DNA from: DASPFV01 sp035620975
Lineage (GTDB): Bacteria > Acidobacteriota > Vicinamibacteria > Vicinamibacterales > 2-12-FULL-66-21
Length of the DNA: 54,288 nucleotides
Assembly (NCBI GenBank): GCA_035620975.1
Contig: DASPFV010000127.1
Location: 1-54,288, forward strand
Direction of reading: 5' to 3'
Below the pieces are notes generated by a model. That model had not been told where the DNA came from, ran no database searches, and was given only the letters and a program-made list of their open reading frames with translations. The position numbers and the translations under genes are program-made. This document shows, one piece after another, positions 25,184-33,041 of the stretch (positions within the stretch are counted from its first letter, which is position 1; each line of letters starts with the position of its first letter).

Positions 25184-26992
25184 ATGTTTCTGTCGCTGCC
25201 TCCGACCATCCTCGCGCTCGCTATCGCCGCCGTCGCGTCTGCGCTGGCGACACCGCTGGTGCGCTCCCTCGCCAGGCGATGGGGCTACTACGCCGTGCCG
25301 GTGCGGGACCGGTGGCACAGCACGCCCGTGCCGCTGCTGGGCGGTATCGCCATCGTCAGCGGCTTCGCGGGAGGGCTGAGCGTGGTCGGCGACTGGGGAG
25401 GACTCGCCCCGCTCCTGGCGTGCTCCGGGCTCGTGGCCCTCCTCGGGTTCGTCGACGATTTCTGGAAACTGCGGGCCGCGCTGAAGCTCGTCGTGCAGAT
25501 GCTGGTGGCCGGCCTCTTCCTGCTGCTCGCGCCGCCGCCGGCGATCACGGGTTCCGTGGTGATCGATCAGCTGCTGGCGTTCACGTGGATCGTCGGCATC
25601 ACGAACGCGTTCAACCTCCTCGACAACATGGACGGGCTCTCGGCCGGCGTCGCGACGATCGCCGGAGCAGGGTACCTGGGCCTGCTCCTGTCGGGTGCCG
25701 GTGGGCCGATGGCGATCGCGATGGCAGCTTTCGTCGGCGCTACATCAGGGTTCCTGCTCCACAACTTCCCTCCCGCGTCGATTTTCATGGGGGACGGGGG
25801 CAGCTACTTCCTGGGGTTCTTCCTCGGGGGCTCGGCGCTGCTGCTCTCGCCGTCCCTTGGATCCAGCCCCGCGCACCTCGCACTGGTGCCGCTGCTCATT
25901 CTGCTGGTTCCCATTTTCGATACCGCGTTCGTGACCTACACGCGGAAGCGGGCCGGCCGCAGCGCCATGGTCGGCGGACGTGATCACACGTCCCATCGCC
26001 TGGTCGCCCTGGGGGTCAGCGAGCGTGCGGCCGTCCTCACGCTCTACGGGCTCGCGCTCGCGGGCGCCCTGCTCGCCATCGGCGTCGGGCGATTCTCGCT
26101 CGGCCAGGCCGGCATCGCGGTCTTCCTGTACGCCATGGTCGTGATGGCCATCGCCGTGGTGCTCGGCAGCACTGCGGATCCGGGGACCGACGCTCAGGCG
26201 CCGCCGCCGCTCCTGTCCGACATCGGCTATCGGCGCCGGCTCTACGCACTCCTGTTCGACACGGGCCTCCTGGCAGTCGCGTACTACGCCGCGTTCCGGC
26301 TGAGATTCCAGGGGCCTGACTTCGACGTGTTCTTCCCGCCCTTCGCGCGCTCGCTTCCGCTCGTCCTCGGCCTCCAGGTTGCGGGCCTGTATTTCGCGGG
26401 CAAGTACAAGCAGCGCTGGCGCAGCATGACCGCGGCAGAGCTCCTGACGACGCTCAAGGGCCTCGCCCTGGGAATGACCTGGTCGGTGCTGTTCGTGCTG
26501 TTCGTGTTCAGGTTCGAGCGCTTCTCGCGCGGCGTGTTCATCATCGACGCGCTGGTGGCGTTCTTCCTGCTGGTCGCCGCGCGCGCCGTCACGAGCGGGA
26601 TCGACGCCTATCTCCGCAAGGCCCGCGTCCGCGGCAGCCGCGTGCTCGTCTACGGCGCGGGCCGGGGCGGGACACTCCTGGTGCGGGAGCTGCTGCAGAA
26701 TCCGGACACGAACCTGCGGCCGGTGGGCTTCCTCGACGACGACGACCACAAGTGGCGGCTGCGGTTCGAGGGCATTCCCGTGCTGGGAGGCCTCGATCGC
26801 CTAGAGGAGCTCGTCGCGCGCCACGACGTGCAGGAGGTCCTGGTGAGCGTCCGCGATCTGGATTCCGACAGACTGGCCGCGCTGCTCGATCGCTGTGCCG
26901 CGCTCGGCATACGACTGCGGCGCATGCGCTTCACGATCGACGAGGTCCGCCCGCCTATCGTGCTGGTGCACGATCAGCAGCGCGGAGGCTGA
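25184..26992 (+). CDS. WecA/MraY-type polyprenyl-phosphate sugar-1-P transferase fused to a FlaA1/CapD-like membrane and Rossmann module
   Basis: 602 residues. Residues 1-330 form a WecA-family enzyme with about 11 helices that transfers a sugar-1-phosphate to undecaprenyl phosphate. It shows GFVDDFW (Asp91-Asp92), NAFNLLDNMDGL (142-152), FMGDGGSYFLG (201-211) and the loop GRDHTSHRL (265-273). Residues 352-470 are a four-helix membrane region with AYYAAFRLRF and FERFSRGVFIIDAL, like the N-terminus of FlaA1/CapD 4,6-dehydratases. Residues 485-600 are a Rossmann-like domain with GAGRGGTLLVRELL, resembling the CoA-binding-like domain that precedes the dehydratase in FlaA1. The catalytic SDR dehydratase domain itself is absent. 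Likely primes surface glycan synthesis. Follows the ligase-like gene by 92 bases. Confidence 0.86.
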   Translation: MFLSLPPTILALAIAAVASALATPLVRSLARRWGYYAVPVRDRWHSTPVPLLGGIAIVSGFAGGLSVVGDWGGLAPLLACSGLVALLGFVDDFWKLRAALKLVVQMLVAGLFLLLAPPPAITGSVVIDQLLAFTWIVGITNAFNLLDNMDGLSAGVATIAGAGYLGLLLSGAGGPMAIAMAAFVGATSGFLLHNFPPASIFMGDGGSYFLGFFLGGSALLLSPSLGSSPAHLALVPLLILLVPIFDTAFVTYTRKRAGRSAMVGGRDHTSHRLVALGVSERAAVLTLYGLALAGALLAIGVGRFSLGQAGIAVFLYAMVVMAIAVVLGSTADPGTDAQAPPPLLSDIGYRRRLYALLFDTGLLAVAYYAAFRLRFQGPDFDVFFPPFARSLPLVLGLQVAGLYFAGKYKQRWRSMTAAELLTTLKGLALGMTWSVLFVLFVFRFERFSRGVFIIDALVAFFLLVAARAVTSGIDAYLRKARVRGSRVLVYGAGRGGTLLVRELLQNPDTNLRPVGFLDDDDHKWRLRFEGIPVLGGLDRLEELVARHDVQEVLVSVRDLDSDRLAALLDRCAALGIRLRRMRFTIDEVRPPIVLVHDQQRGG

Positions 26993-27015
26993 TCGCGGAC
27001 CGTACGGCGGCAGGA

Positions 27016-27999
27016 TCAGCGCAGGACGGGCGTGCGTGAAGCCGTCAGGCGCCTGATGTCGGCATCGACCATCATCCTGACGAGCCCGTGGAAGTCGACC
27101 TCGGGTGCCCACCCGAGCTTCTGGCGGGCTTTCGACGACTCGCCGATCAGATGATCGACCTCGGCAGGACGGAGCAGCTTCGGATCCTGCCTCACGTGGG
27201 CTTTCCAATCGAGGCCCACGTGGCCGAAGGCCGTCTCGACCAGCTCCTGCACCGAGTGGCTGACGCCCGTGGCGACGACGTAATCCTCCGGTTCCGACTG
27301 CTGGAGCATCAGCCACATGGCCCGAACGTAGTCGCCGGCGAAACCCCAGTCGCGATGGGCGTCCAGATTGCCGAGGTAGAGCGCATCCGCCAGGCCCAGC
27401 TTGATTCGCGCCACTCCGTCGGTCACCTTACGCGTGACGAACTCGAGCCCGCGGCGCGGCGATTCGTGGTTGAACAGGATCCCGGACACCGCGAACAGGT
27501 TGTAGCTCTCCCGGTAATTCACGGTGATGTAGTGCGCGAAGACCTTGGACACCCCGTACGGGCTGCGCGGATAGAACGGCGTCAGCTCGCTCTGGGGCAC
27601 TTCCCTGACCTTTCCGAACATCTCGCTCGACGATGCCTGGTAGAACCGGATCGCCGGGTCGACCTGCCGCACGGCCTCGAGCGCGCGCGTCACGCCTTGT
27701 GAATTGAACTCGCCCGTGAGCATGGGCTGGTCCCATGACGCCGGGACGAACGACATCGCCGCCAGGTTGTAGAGCTCGTGCGGCCGGACTTCGTCGATGA
27801 CCCGAATGAGCGAGAGCTGATCGAGCAAGTCCGCCGGCTTCAACTGGATGCGGTCGAGCAGGTGCTCGATTCGCCAGTAGTTCGTGGTGCTCGCCCGACG
27901 GACGATGCCGAAGACCTCGTAACCCTTGTCGAGCAGCAGCTCGGCCAGGTACGAGCCGTCCTGTCCGGTGATGCCGGTGATGAGCGCGCGTCTGGCCAT
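27016..27999 (-). CDS. gmd: GDP-mannose 4,6-dehydratase
   Basis: 327-residue short-chain dehydrogenase that makes GDP-4-keto-6-deoxymannose, the precursor of GDP-fucose, GDP-rhamnose and related sugars. Motifs: ALITGITGQDGSYLAELLL (NADP-binding), RRAST, ELYNLAAMSFV, SSSEMFGKV (catalytic Ser/Glu region), YPRSPYGVSK (Tyr-x3-Lys), NHESPRRG and FVTRKV. Slightly shorter than E. coli Gmd but complete. I chose ATG 27999 because it starts right at the nucleotide-binding strand. The frame is open ~100 bases upstream without supporting features. The second enzyme that would finish a particular sugar (Rmd or Fcl) is not in the window. It converges with the WecA-like gene across 23 bases. Confidence 0.94.
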   Translation of the reverse strand: MARRALITGITGQDGSYLAELLLDKGYEVFGIVRRASTTNYWRIEHLLDRIQLKPADLLDQLSLIRVIDEVRPHELYNLAAMSFVPASWDQPMLTGEFNSQGVTRALEAVRQVDPAIRFYQASSSEMFGKVREVPQSELTPFYPRSPYGVSKVFAHYITVNYRESYNLFAVSGILFNHESPRRGLEFVTRKVTDGVARIKLGLADALYLGNLDAHRDWGFAGDYVRAMWLMLQQSEPEDYVVATGVSHSVQELVETAFGHVGLDWKAHVRQDPKLLRPAEVDHLIGESSKARQKLGWAPEVDFHGLVRMMVDADIRRLTASRTPVLR

Positions 28000-28010
28000 G
28001 AAGGCCTGAG

Positions 28011-28038
28011 TGTATAGCAAGCGTGCAGAGCCGTAAAC
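28011..28038 (-). promoter_or_regulatory. Candidate promoter of gmd with a very short leader
   Basis: Reading the minus strand, GTTTAC (28038-28033) and TATACA (28016-28011) are 16 bases apart, with TGC before the -10 (extended form). The predicted start near 28004 leaves only about 5 bases before the ATG at 27999, and no Shine-Dalgarno sequence is present. Confidence 0.45.
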
Positions 28039-28166
28039 CTGATGGACACCCGGAGTTTGCCGCGGTTGCCGATCGAGCGTGCGCTGCGCCGGCCGACTCA
28101 TCGATTGTAGGAACTACTCGCGCCGCGTGTGGCTCGTGTAAATCCTCCCACCGCCGTGCGACGAGC

Positions 28167-29159
28167 TCACAGGGCTTCCGGAGGTACGCTGGAATAACGA
28201 TTGACGTAAGGACGGAAGACCCCTCGCAGCATCGCTGTGCGAAGCGCACTCACGTCAGCGCGCCTGGCGTGCTGTACGGCGCGGCGCGCCTTCAGCACGG
28301 GACCCAGCCCGCGTATCGCGTCGAGCTTCGCGCGCCAGACCGTACGGCCCTGGCCCCGCCACGGGTAGTACGCCAGCGCGGCCAGATTCAGCAGCAGGTG
28401 TTGCGGGAGATAGCGCCAGAGCAGCGGTCCCGGCATGTCCTTGATGAACGTCCAGACGAGGTTCCGCTCGCCGTGGTAGACCGCGAAATCGCTGCGATAG
28501 CCGCCGAGCCCCGAGCTGACGTGCCGGACGACGGCATCGTGGACGTACAGACAGCGATGGCCCCGCAGGCGCAGCCGGAACCCCAGGTCGACGTCCTCGA
28601 AGTAGCAGAAGTATCGCTCGTCGAAACCACCCGCCTCTTCGAAGGCCACCCGGCGGTAGAGCGCGGCTGCCGCGCAGGGCGCGAAGACCTCCGTGTCATC
28701 GACCGGCGCCCCGGATCGGAGCGCCTGATGCCCGTTTCGCCATGCGCGACCCGAGACGTGGTAGCTGTCGCCCGTGCCATCGAGGTAGTCGGGCGCGGCG
28801 TCGAGGAGCATCTGGCTGGCGAAGCATGCCATCTCCGGGCGGCGGTCGGCCGCCTCGACCAGAGCGTCGAGCCACCCGGGCTCGGCGAACGCGTCCGGGT
28901 TGAGCAGCGCCAGCGCGTCGCAGTCGGCGGCCATCCGCGCGGCGAGATTGTTGGCTCGCGCGAACCCGACGTTCTCGGAAAGGCGGACGACGTCCACTCC
29001 GCCCAACTCGGATTGCGCCAGCCGAAGCGACTCGTCCGCGCTGGCGTTGTCGACGAGGATCACGCGGTCGGGCCGGCGACGTTGCGCGTGCAGCGATGCC
29101 AGGCAACGCGCGAGGAGCGGCCCGGCATTCCAGTTGACGATGAGCGCGGCCACTCTCAT
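28167..29159 (-). CDS. Glycosyltransferase family 2 (rhamnosyltransferase-like)
   Basis: 330-residue GT-A fold inverting transferase. The nucleotide-sugar part is VAALIVNWNAGPLLARCLASL, VDNASADES and ENVGFARANN; LLNPDAF holds the DxD-like metal site. The acceptor/catalytic motif is FDERYFCYFEDVDLGFRL (ED-D), followed by the VxH motif. This is the WbbL-like rhamnosyltransferase layout. The C-terminal ~80 residues have a hydrophobic stretch (YLPQHLLLNLAALAYYP), suggesting membrane association. Start ATG 29159 begins the first strand of the fold; the frame is open upstream without conserved residues. Divergent from the exported six-repeat protein at 29284/29401. Confidence 0.88.
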   Translation of the reverse strand: MRVAALIVNWNAGPLLARCLASLHAQRRRPDRVILVDNASADESLRLAQSELGGVDVVRLSENVGFARANNLAARMAADCDALALLNPDAFAEPGWLDALVEAADRRPEMACFASQMLLDAAPDYLDGTGDSYHVSGRAWRNGHQALRSGAPVDDTEVFAPCAAAALYRRVAFEEAGGFDERYFCYFEDVDLGFRLRLRGHRCLYVHDAVVRHVSSGLGGYRSDFAVYHGERNLVWTFIKDMPGPLLWRYLPQHLLLNLAALAYYPWRGQGRTVWRAKLDAIRGLGPVLKARRAVQHARRADVSALRTAMLRGVFRPYVNRYSSVPPEAL

Positions 29160-29252
29160 GCGCTGGACGCGCGGCCGACTACTCACGTCCGACCGTCGGG
29201 CGTGGCCTGACGGGGCGTGGAGGCAACGGGCGGCCGCAGGGCACGCGATAGT

Positions 29253-29263
29253 GTAACCGTTAC
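29253..29263. promoter_or_regulatory. Palindrome GTAACCGTTAC between divergent genes
   Basis: Perfect 5-bp arms GTAAC/GTTAC around one central C, midway between the GT2 gene and the exported repeat protein. It has the form of a small operator, but no second copy in tandem supports this. AACCGTTACA also overlaps the -35 of the promoter at 39839-39867. Confidence 0.25.
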
Positions 29264-29371
29264 AACGAAATCTGAGAGGAACTGTGAAATTCCGATCCCC
29301 GACCGGACGAGGCGATCCGGGAAACGTTTTTGCCTCAGCAGCTTCCGGGTGTCGGTTACTGACGGGCTCGG

Positions 29372-29387
29372 TGGCACATGCGTTGCT
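29372..29387 (+). promoter_or_regulatory. Consensus-quality sigma54 (-24/-12) promoter element
   Basis: TGGCACATGCGTTGCT matches TGGCAC-N5-TTGCW exactly, with GG (29373-29374) and GC (29385-29386) separated by 10 bases. The predicted transcript start is near 29398, just before the ATG at 29401. No obvious enhancer-binding inverted repeat was recognised upstream apart from the palindrome at 29253-29263, which is at a plausible distance. Confidence 0.5.
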
Positions 29388-29400
29388 CCGCGCAAGCCGC

Positions 29401-30576
29401 ATGGCGCAAGCTCGCTCGCTCAGAATTTTCTGCCTGTCTGCTGCACTTGTGGGGGCCGCCGGCGGCGTCGAGGCGGCGTCCGTGACGCTGGCCTGGAACT
29501 CCAACAGCGACGGCAACACCGCCGGATACGTTCTCTACTGGGGCAACCTGCCGGGTGTCCATCCCAACAGCGTGGACGTGGGCAACCAGACGATCCGCAC
29601 GCTGTCGGGCCTGGCTGACGGCGCGGCCTACTACTTCGTGGTGCGCGCGTACAACGTGTTCGGGATGCTGAGCGGGCCGTCGATGGAAGTGTCGAGGCGG
29701 GTGGGGGTGGCGTATTCGGTCGCGAGCGACTTCACCGGCGAGCTGCGGGCGGATCTGGCCGTGTATCGCCCGTCGAATGGCACGTGGCACGTCTTCAATA
29801 CGACGGCCGGGGTGCCGTTCTCGTCCGCCTGGGGCCTCAGCAGCGACAAGCCGGTCCCCGGAGACTACGACGGGGACGGCCGGATCGACGTCGCCGTCTA
29901 CAGGCCGTCGTCCGGCCACTGGTTCGTCAAGGAGTCGCGGACGAACTACGCGACGTTCCGCACGTATCAGTGGGGCACCGCCGGGGACATTCCGGTCGCG
30001 CGCGATTACGATGGCGACGGGCTGACCGACCTGGCGGTCTACCGGCCGTCCAATGGCACCTGGTACGTCCTCAGATCGAGCACTGGCTTCGCTGGCGGCG
30101 CGGCGTACGCGTGGGGAGTCTCGGGCGACGTGCCCGTGCCCGGGGATTTCGACGGCGACGGCATCGCAGACATCACGGTGTTCCGGCCTTCGAGCAGCCA
30201 CTGGTTCATCCGGAAATCCACCACCGGGTTCGCCTCGAATACGACCTACCAGTGGGGGACGACTGGTGACGTCCCCGTCGAAGCCGACTACGACGGTGAC
30301 GGGAAGGCCGACCTCGCCGTCTACCGGCCGTCCAACGGCACGTGGTATTTCCTCAGGTCGGGCACCGCCTACACGGCTGGCAGCGCGTACGCGTGGGGCC
30401 TGAGCACCGACAAGCCGATGCCGGGCGACTACGACGGCGACGGCCGGGCGGACCTCACAGTCTACCGGCCATCCAGCGGCCACTGGTTCGTGCTCAGATC
30501 GAATTCGAACTACACCGCGTGGACCACGTATCAGTGGGGCATCAGCGGAGACGTGCCGATCCTCGACGGACGATAG
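29401..30576 (+). CDS. Exported FnIII-like protein with six alternating DxDGDG repeats
   Basis: 391 residues from ATG 29401. Residues 1-26 are a signal peptide (basic start, LRIFCLSAALVGAAGG, cleavage near VEA-A). Residues ~27-110 are a fibronectin type III-like domain with ADGAAYYFVVRAYN. Residues ~118-391 are six repeats of about 45-47 residues, alternating type A (YRPSNGTWY...YAWG) and type B (RPSSGHWF...TYQWG). They are joined by DYDGDG-type Ca-binding loops of the VCBS/FG-GAP class. The last repeat ends GDVPILDGR at the stop. Start is uncertain: GTG 29284 has AGAGGA upstream in frame, but would place the signal peptide after a 39-residue extension. Likely a beta-propeller at the cell surface; ligand unknown. 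Confidence 0.82.
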   Translation: MAQARSLRIFCLSAALVGAAGGVEAASVTLAWNSNSDGNTAGYVLYWGNLPGVHPNSVDVGNQTIRTLSGLADGAAYYFVVRAYNVFGMLSGPSMEVSRRVGVAYSVASDFTGELRADLAVYRPSNGTWHVFNTTAGVPFSSAWGLSSDKPVPGDYDGDGRIDVAVYRPSSGHWFVKESRTNYATFRTYQWGTAGDIPVARDYDGDGLTDLAVYRPSNGTWYVLRSSTGFAGGAAYAWGVSGDVPVPGDFDGDGIADITVFRPSSSHWFIRKSTTGFASNTTYQWGTTGDVPVEADYDGDGKADLAVYRPSNGTWYFLRSGTAYTAGSAYAWGLSTDKPMPGDYDGDGRADLTVYRPSSGHWFVLRSNSNYTAWTTYQWGISGDVPILDGR

Positions 30577-30582
30577 GTGCCG

Positions 30583-30603
30583 CAGCCGGTGCGGCGCCGG
30601 CTG
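30583..30603 (+). terminator. Weak hairpin after the six-repeat gene
   Basis: CAGCCGG/CCGGCTG 7-bp stem with a 7-base loop, 6 bases after the stop codon. No T-run follows, so termination may need Rho or this may be chance in GC-rich DNA. Confidence 0.35.
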
Positions 30604-30687
30604 ACTCCCTCGATATCACAGCGTCGTGGCTGCCCCCTGAGCCCCGCGCCGTCGGGTACTTCCAGCTCCGTCACGGGCGCGGCTTCC

Positions 30688-30717
30688 TTGCGGGGGCTGT
30701 TAGCCGGCTGTTAGAAT
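30688..30717 (+). promoter_or_regulatory. Candidate promoter of the methyltransferase-GT2 operon
   Basis: TTGCGG (30688-30693) and TAGAAT (30712-30717) are 18 bases apart. The -10 matches five of six consensus positions. CTGTTAG occurs twice across the spacer and -10. The predicted start near 30724 is only ~6 bases before the ATG at 30730 and there is no Shine-Dalgarno sequence. Confidence 0.45.
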
Positions 30718-30729
30718 CGTCCCCGCCGA

Positions 30730-32196
30730 ATGCCGCTGGACACCCCCGCCGAGTCACGAGCTGAATCCTTCGGCGCGGACGAGTACAGGGCCAGGCGCGT
30801 GGCGCACTGGGAAGCAGTCGCGCGCCGGCAGAGAACGCCGAGTCTCTTCGGGCGCAGTTACCATCACCGGCTCGAGCACGTCTACCGGTTCCTCGTACCT
30901 CCCGGCCTTCGCGTCCTCGAGCTCGGATGCAGCGAGGGGGATCTGCTCGCCGCGCTCGAACCAGCCGAGGGCCTCGGCGTCGACTTCGCGCCGGCGATGG
31001 TCGAAGCAGCGAGCCGGAAGCACCCCCACCTGCAGTTCGTCCTCGGCGACGCCCACGATCTCGAGCAGCTGTCCGGCCCCTTCGACGTGATCGTCCTCTC
31101 CGACCTCCTGCACGACGTGTGGGACGTTCAGGCGATTCTGGCGAGGCTGCAGCGGCTCTGCCATCGCGGCTCGCGCGTGATTCTGAACTTCTACAGCCGG
31201 CTGTGGGAGCTTCCGCTGACCGGCGCGGCGAAGCTCGGGCTGGCGCGGCCGGTCCTGCGGCAGAACTGGCTCACCGTCTCGGATGTGGAGAACCTGCTCT
31301 ACCTGAGCGACTTCCGCGCGTTCAGGGTGTGGCAGGAGGTGCTGTGCCCCCTGCCCGTGCCCCTGCTCGCCGGGTTCTGTAATCGCGTCCTGGTCAAGCT
31401 CTGGGGATTCCGCCACCTCGCGCTGTCGAATTTCATCGTGGCGCGTCCCGTGGCGCCGGAACGAGCCCCCGGCCGCGATCTGCGCGTCTCGGTCATCGTC
31501 CCCGCGCGCAACGAAGCCGGCAACGTCCCGGCGATCTTCGCGCGAACACCGGAGATGGGCTCAGGGACCGAGCTGATTCTGGTGGAAGGCCATTCGACCG
31601 ACGACACCTACGCGGCCCTCGAGAGAGCGGTCGTCGCCAATCCTCACCGGAAGGCGCAGCTGTTGCGGCAGACGGGCCGCGGGAAGGGGGACGCGGTGCG
31701 CCTGGGCTTCGGGGCGGCCACGGGCGATATCCTGATGATCCTCGACGCGGACCTCACGGTGCCGCCGGAGGATCTGCCGCGCTTCTACGAGGCAATCCGC
31801 TCGAACAAAGGCGAGTTCGTCAACGGCGTCCGGCTGACGTACCCGATGGACGATCACGCCATGCGGTTCGCGAATCTCGTCGGGAACAAGTTCTTCAGCC
31901 TCGCGTTCAGCTGGCTGCTCGGGCAGCCCATCAAGGACACCCTCTGCGGCACGAAGGTGCTCCGACGCGAGGCATATCAGGCCATTGCGGCGAACCGCGG
32001 GTACTTCGGCGACTTCGACCCCTTTGGCGACTTCGACCTGCTGTTCGGCGCGGCGAAGATGGGCCTGGAGATCGTCGAGCTGCCCATCCGCTACCGGGAA
32101 CGGACCTACGGCACCACCAACATCCAGCGCTGGCGGCACGGCTGGCTGCTGCTGAAGATGTGCTGGTTCGCGGCAGGCCGCATCAAGTTCGTCTAG
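30730..32196 (+). CDS. Fusion of a SAM methyltransferase and a polyprenyl-phosphate mannosyltransferase-like GT2
   Basis: 488 residues with two domains. Residues ~1-238 are a class I methyltransferase: motif I RVLELGCSEGDLLAAL (61-76), VDFAPAM (84-90), VLGDAHDL and LSDLLHDVWD. Residues ~250-488 are a GT2 of the DPM1/polyprenyl-phosphate type: VSVIVPARNEAGNV (253-266), VEGHSTDDT, GKGDAVRLGF, LDADLTV with DAD at 339-341, and the LCGTKVLRRE region typical of DPM1-like enzymes. No C-terminal membrane helices of the GtrB kind are present. The order suggests that sugar transfer and methylation are coupled. First gene of a four-gene plus-strand operon (30730-35793). Confidence 0.87.
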   Translation: MPLDTPAESRAESFGADEYRARRVAHWEAVARRQRTPSLFGRSYHHRLEHVYRFLVPPGLRVLELGCSEGDLLAALEPAEGLGVDFAPAMVEAASRKHPHLQFVLGDAHDLEQLSGPFDVIVLSDLLHDVWDVQAILARLQRLCHRGSRVILNFYSRLWELPLTGAAKLGLARPVLRQNWLTVSDVENLLYLSDFRAFRVWQEVLCPLPVPLLAGFCNRVLVKLWGFRHLALSNFIVARPVAPERAPGRDLRVSVIVPARNEAGNVPAIFARTPEMGSGTELILVEGHSTDDTYAALERAVVANPHRKAQLLRQTGRGKGDAVRLGFGAATGDILMILDADLTVPPEDLPRFYEAIRSNKGEFVNGVRLTYPMDDHAMRFANLVGNKFFSLAFSWLLGQPIKDTLCGTKVLRREAYQAIAANRGYFGDFDPFGDFDLLFGAAKMGLEIVELPIRYRERTYGTTNIQRWRHGWLLLKMCWFAAGRIKFV

Positions 32197-32204
32197 CGGA
32201 GTCG

Positions 32205-33041
32205 ATGGAGCTGCGCCAGTGTGTTCACGCGGCAGGCCGGGTGCTGACCCGCGTCCTGCTCCATCCAGGGTGGCGCGACGCGCCGCCTGCAGCCTGGACG
32301 TATCTCCATCTCTATCTGCTCGGGAAGCGCCTGACGGAGAGGCGTGAGCTGGCGCTGCTGCGGTCGCTGATCGAGCCGGGCATGACCATCGCAGACGTTG
32401 GCGCGAATACGGGATTCTACACCCTGCACATGGCAGCTTCCGTCGGCCGGGCCGGTCGAATCCTCGCCTTCGAGCCTGATCCGTACAGCCACCAGCTGCT
32501 CGAACGGCGCGTCAGGCAGCGAAAGTTGTCGAACATCCGGGTGTACCGGCTGGCGCTCGGCGAGCAGCCCGGCCGCGCGACGCTCTACTGCAGCGCCTTC
32601 AACCGCGCGGACAACCGCCTGAGCCAATCGCACGACGAACCCCACGTTGAGGCCTGTGACGTGGAGGTGCGCACGCTGGACGACGTGCTGTCGGAGCTCG
32701 GCGTCCCGGCCGTCGACGCCATGAAGATCGACGTCCAGGGGAACGAGGCGCACGTGCTGCGCGGAGCGGAGCGAACACTGCGGGGCGGGTTCCGATGGCT
32801 GTGGCTCGAGTTCTCGCCGCAGCATCTCCGTGCCGCCGGATCCAATCCGGAGCGCTTCCTCCGGGATCTCGACGCGTCCGGGCTCAGGCTGCTCGAGGTC
32901 TCCGCAGAAGGCCGGCTGGAGGCCGTCACGGATCACCGTGCCCTCGTCGACAGACTGGGCCAGGGCTACGGCGACCTCGTCGTCATGCCCCGCGAAGCCC
33001 GGATGCCGACGACGCCTCCGGTGCAGGTGGGAACCTCATGA
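32205..33041 (+). CDS. FkbM-family methyltransferase
   Basis: 278 residues. Motif I is IADVGANTGFYTLHM (about 62-76), then FEPDPYSHQLLERRV. The FkbM hallmark MKIDVQGNEAHVLRGAERTL sits in the second half. FkbM-type enzymes commonly O-methylate sugars in secreted glycans or natural products. ATG 32205 was chosen because it lies 8 bases after the stop of the previous gene; an in-frame start inside that gene would give a non-conserved extension. The stop overlaps the next start in an ATGA. The specific acceptor cannot be named. Confidence 0.9.
   Translation: MELRQCVHAAGRVLTRVLLHPGWRDAPPAAWTYLHLYLLGKRLTERRELALLRSLIEPGMTIADVGANTGFYTLHMAASVGRAGRILAFEPDPYSHQLLERRVRQRKLSNIRVYRLALGEQPGRATLYCSAFNRADNRLSQSHDEPHVEACDVEVRTLDDVLSELGVPAVDAMKIDVQGNEAHVLRGAERTLRGGFRWLWLEFSPQHLRAAGSNPERFLRDLDASGLRLLEVSAEGRLEAVTDHRALVDRLGQGYGDLVVMPREARMPTTPPVQVGTS

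Noticed and set aside
29278..29288. GGAACTGTGAA, present also at 39965-39975, as a shared regulatory element
   Set aside because: An 11-base match between two places is expected by chance many times in a window of this size.
29752..30573. Repeated DNA in the DxDGDG arrays as a CRISPR or DNA-level tandem repeat
   Set aside because: The periodicity (~140 bases) follows codons and protein repeats; there are no identical direct repeats with spacers.
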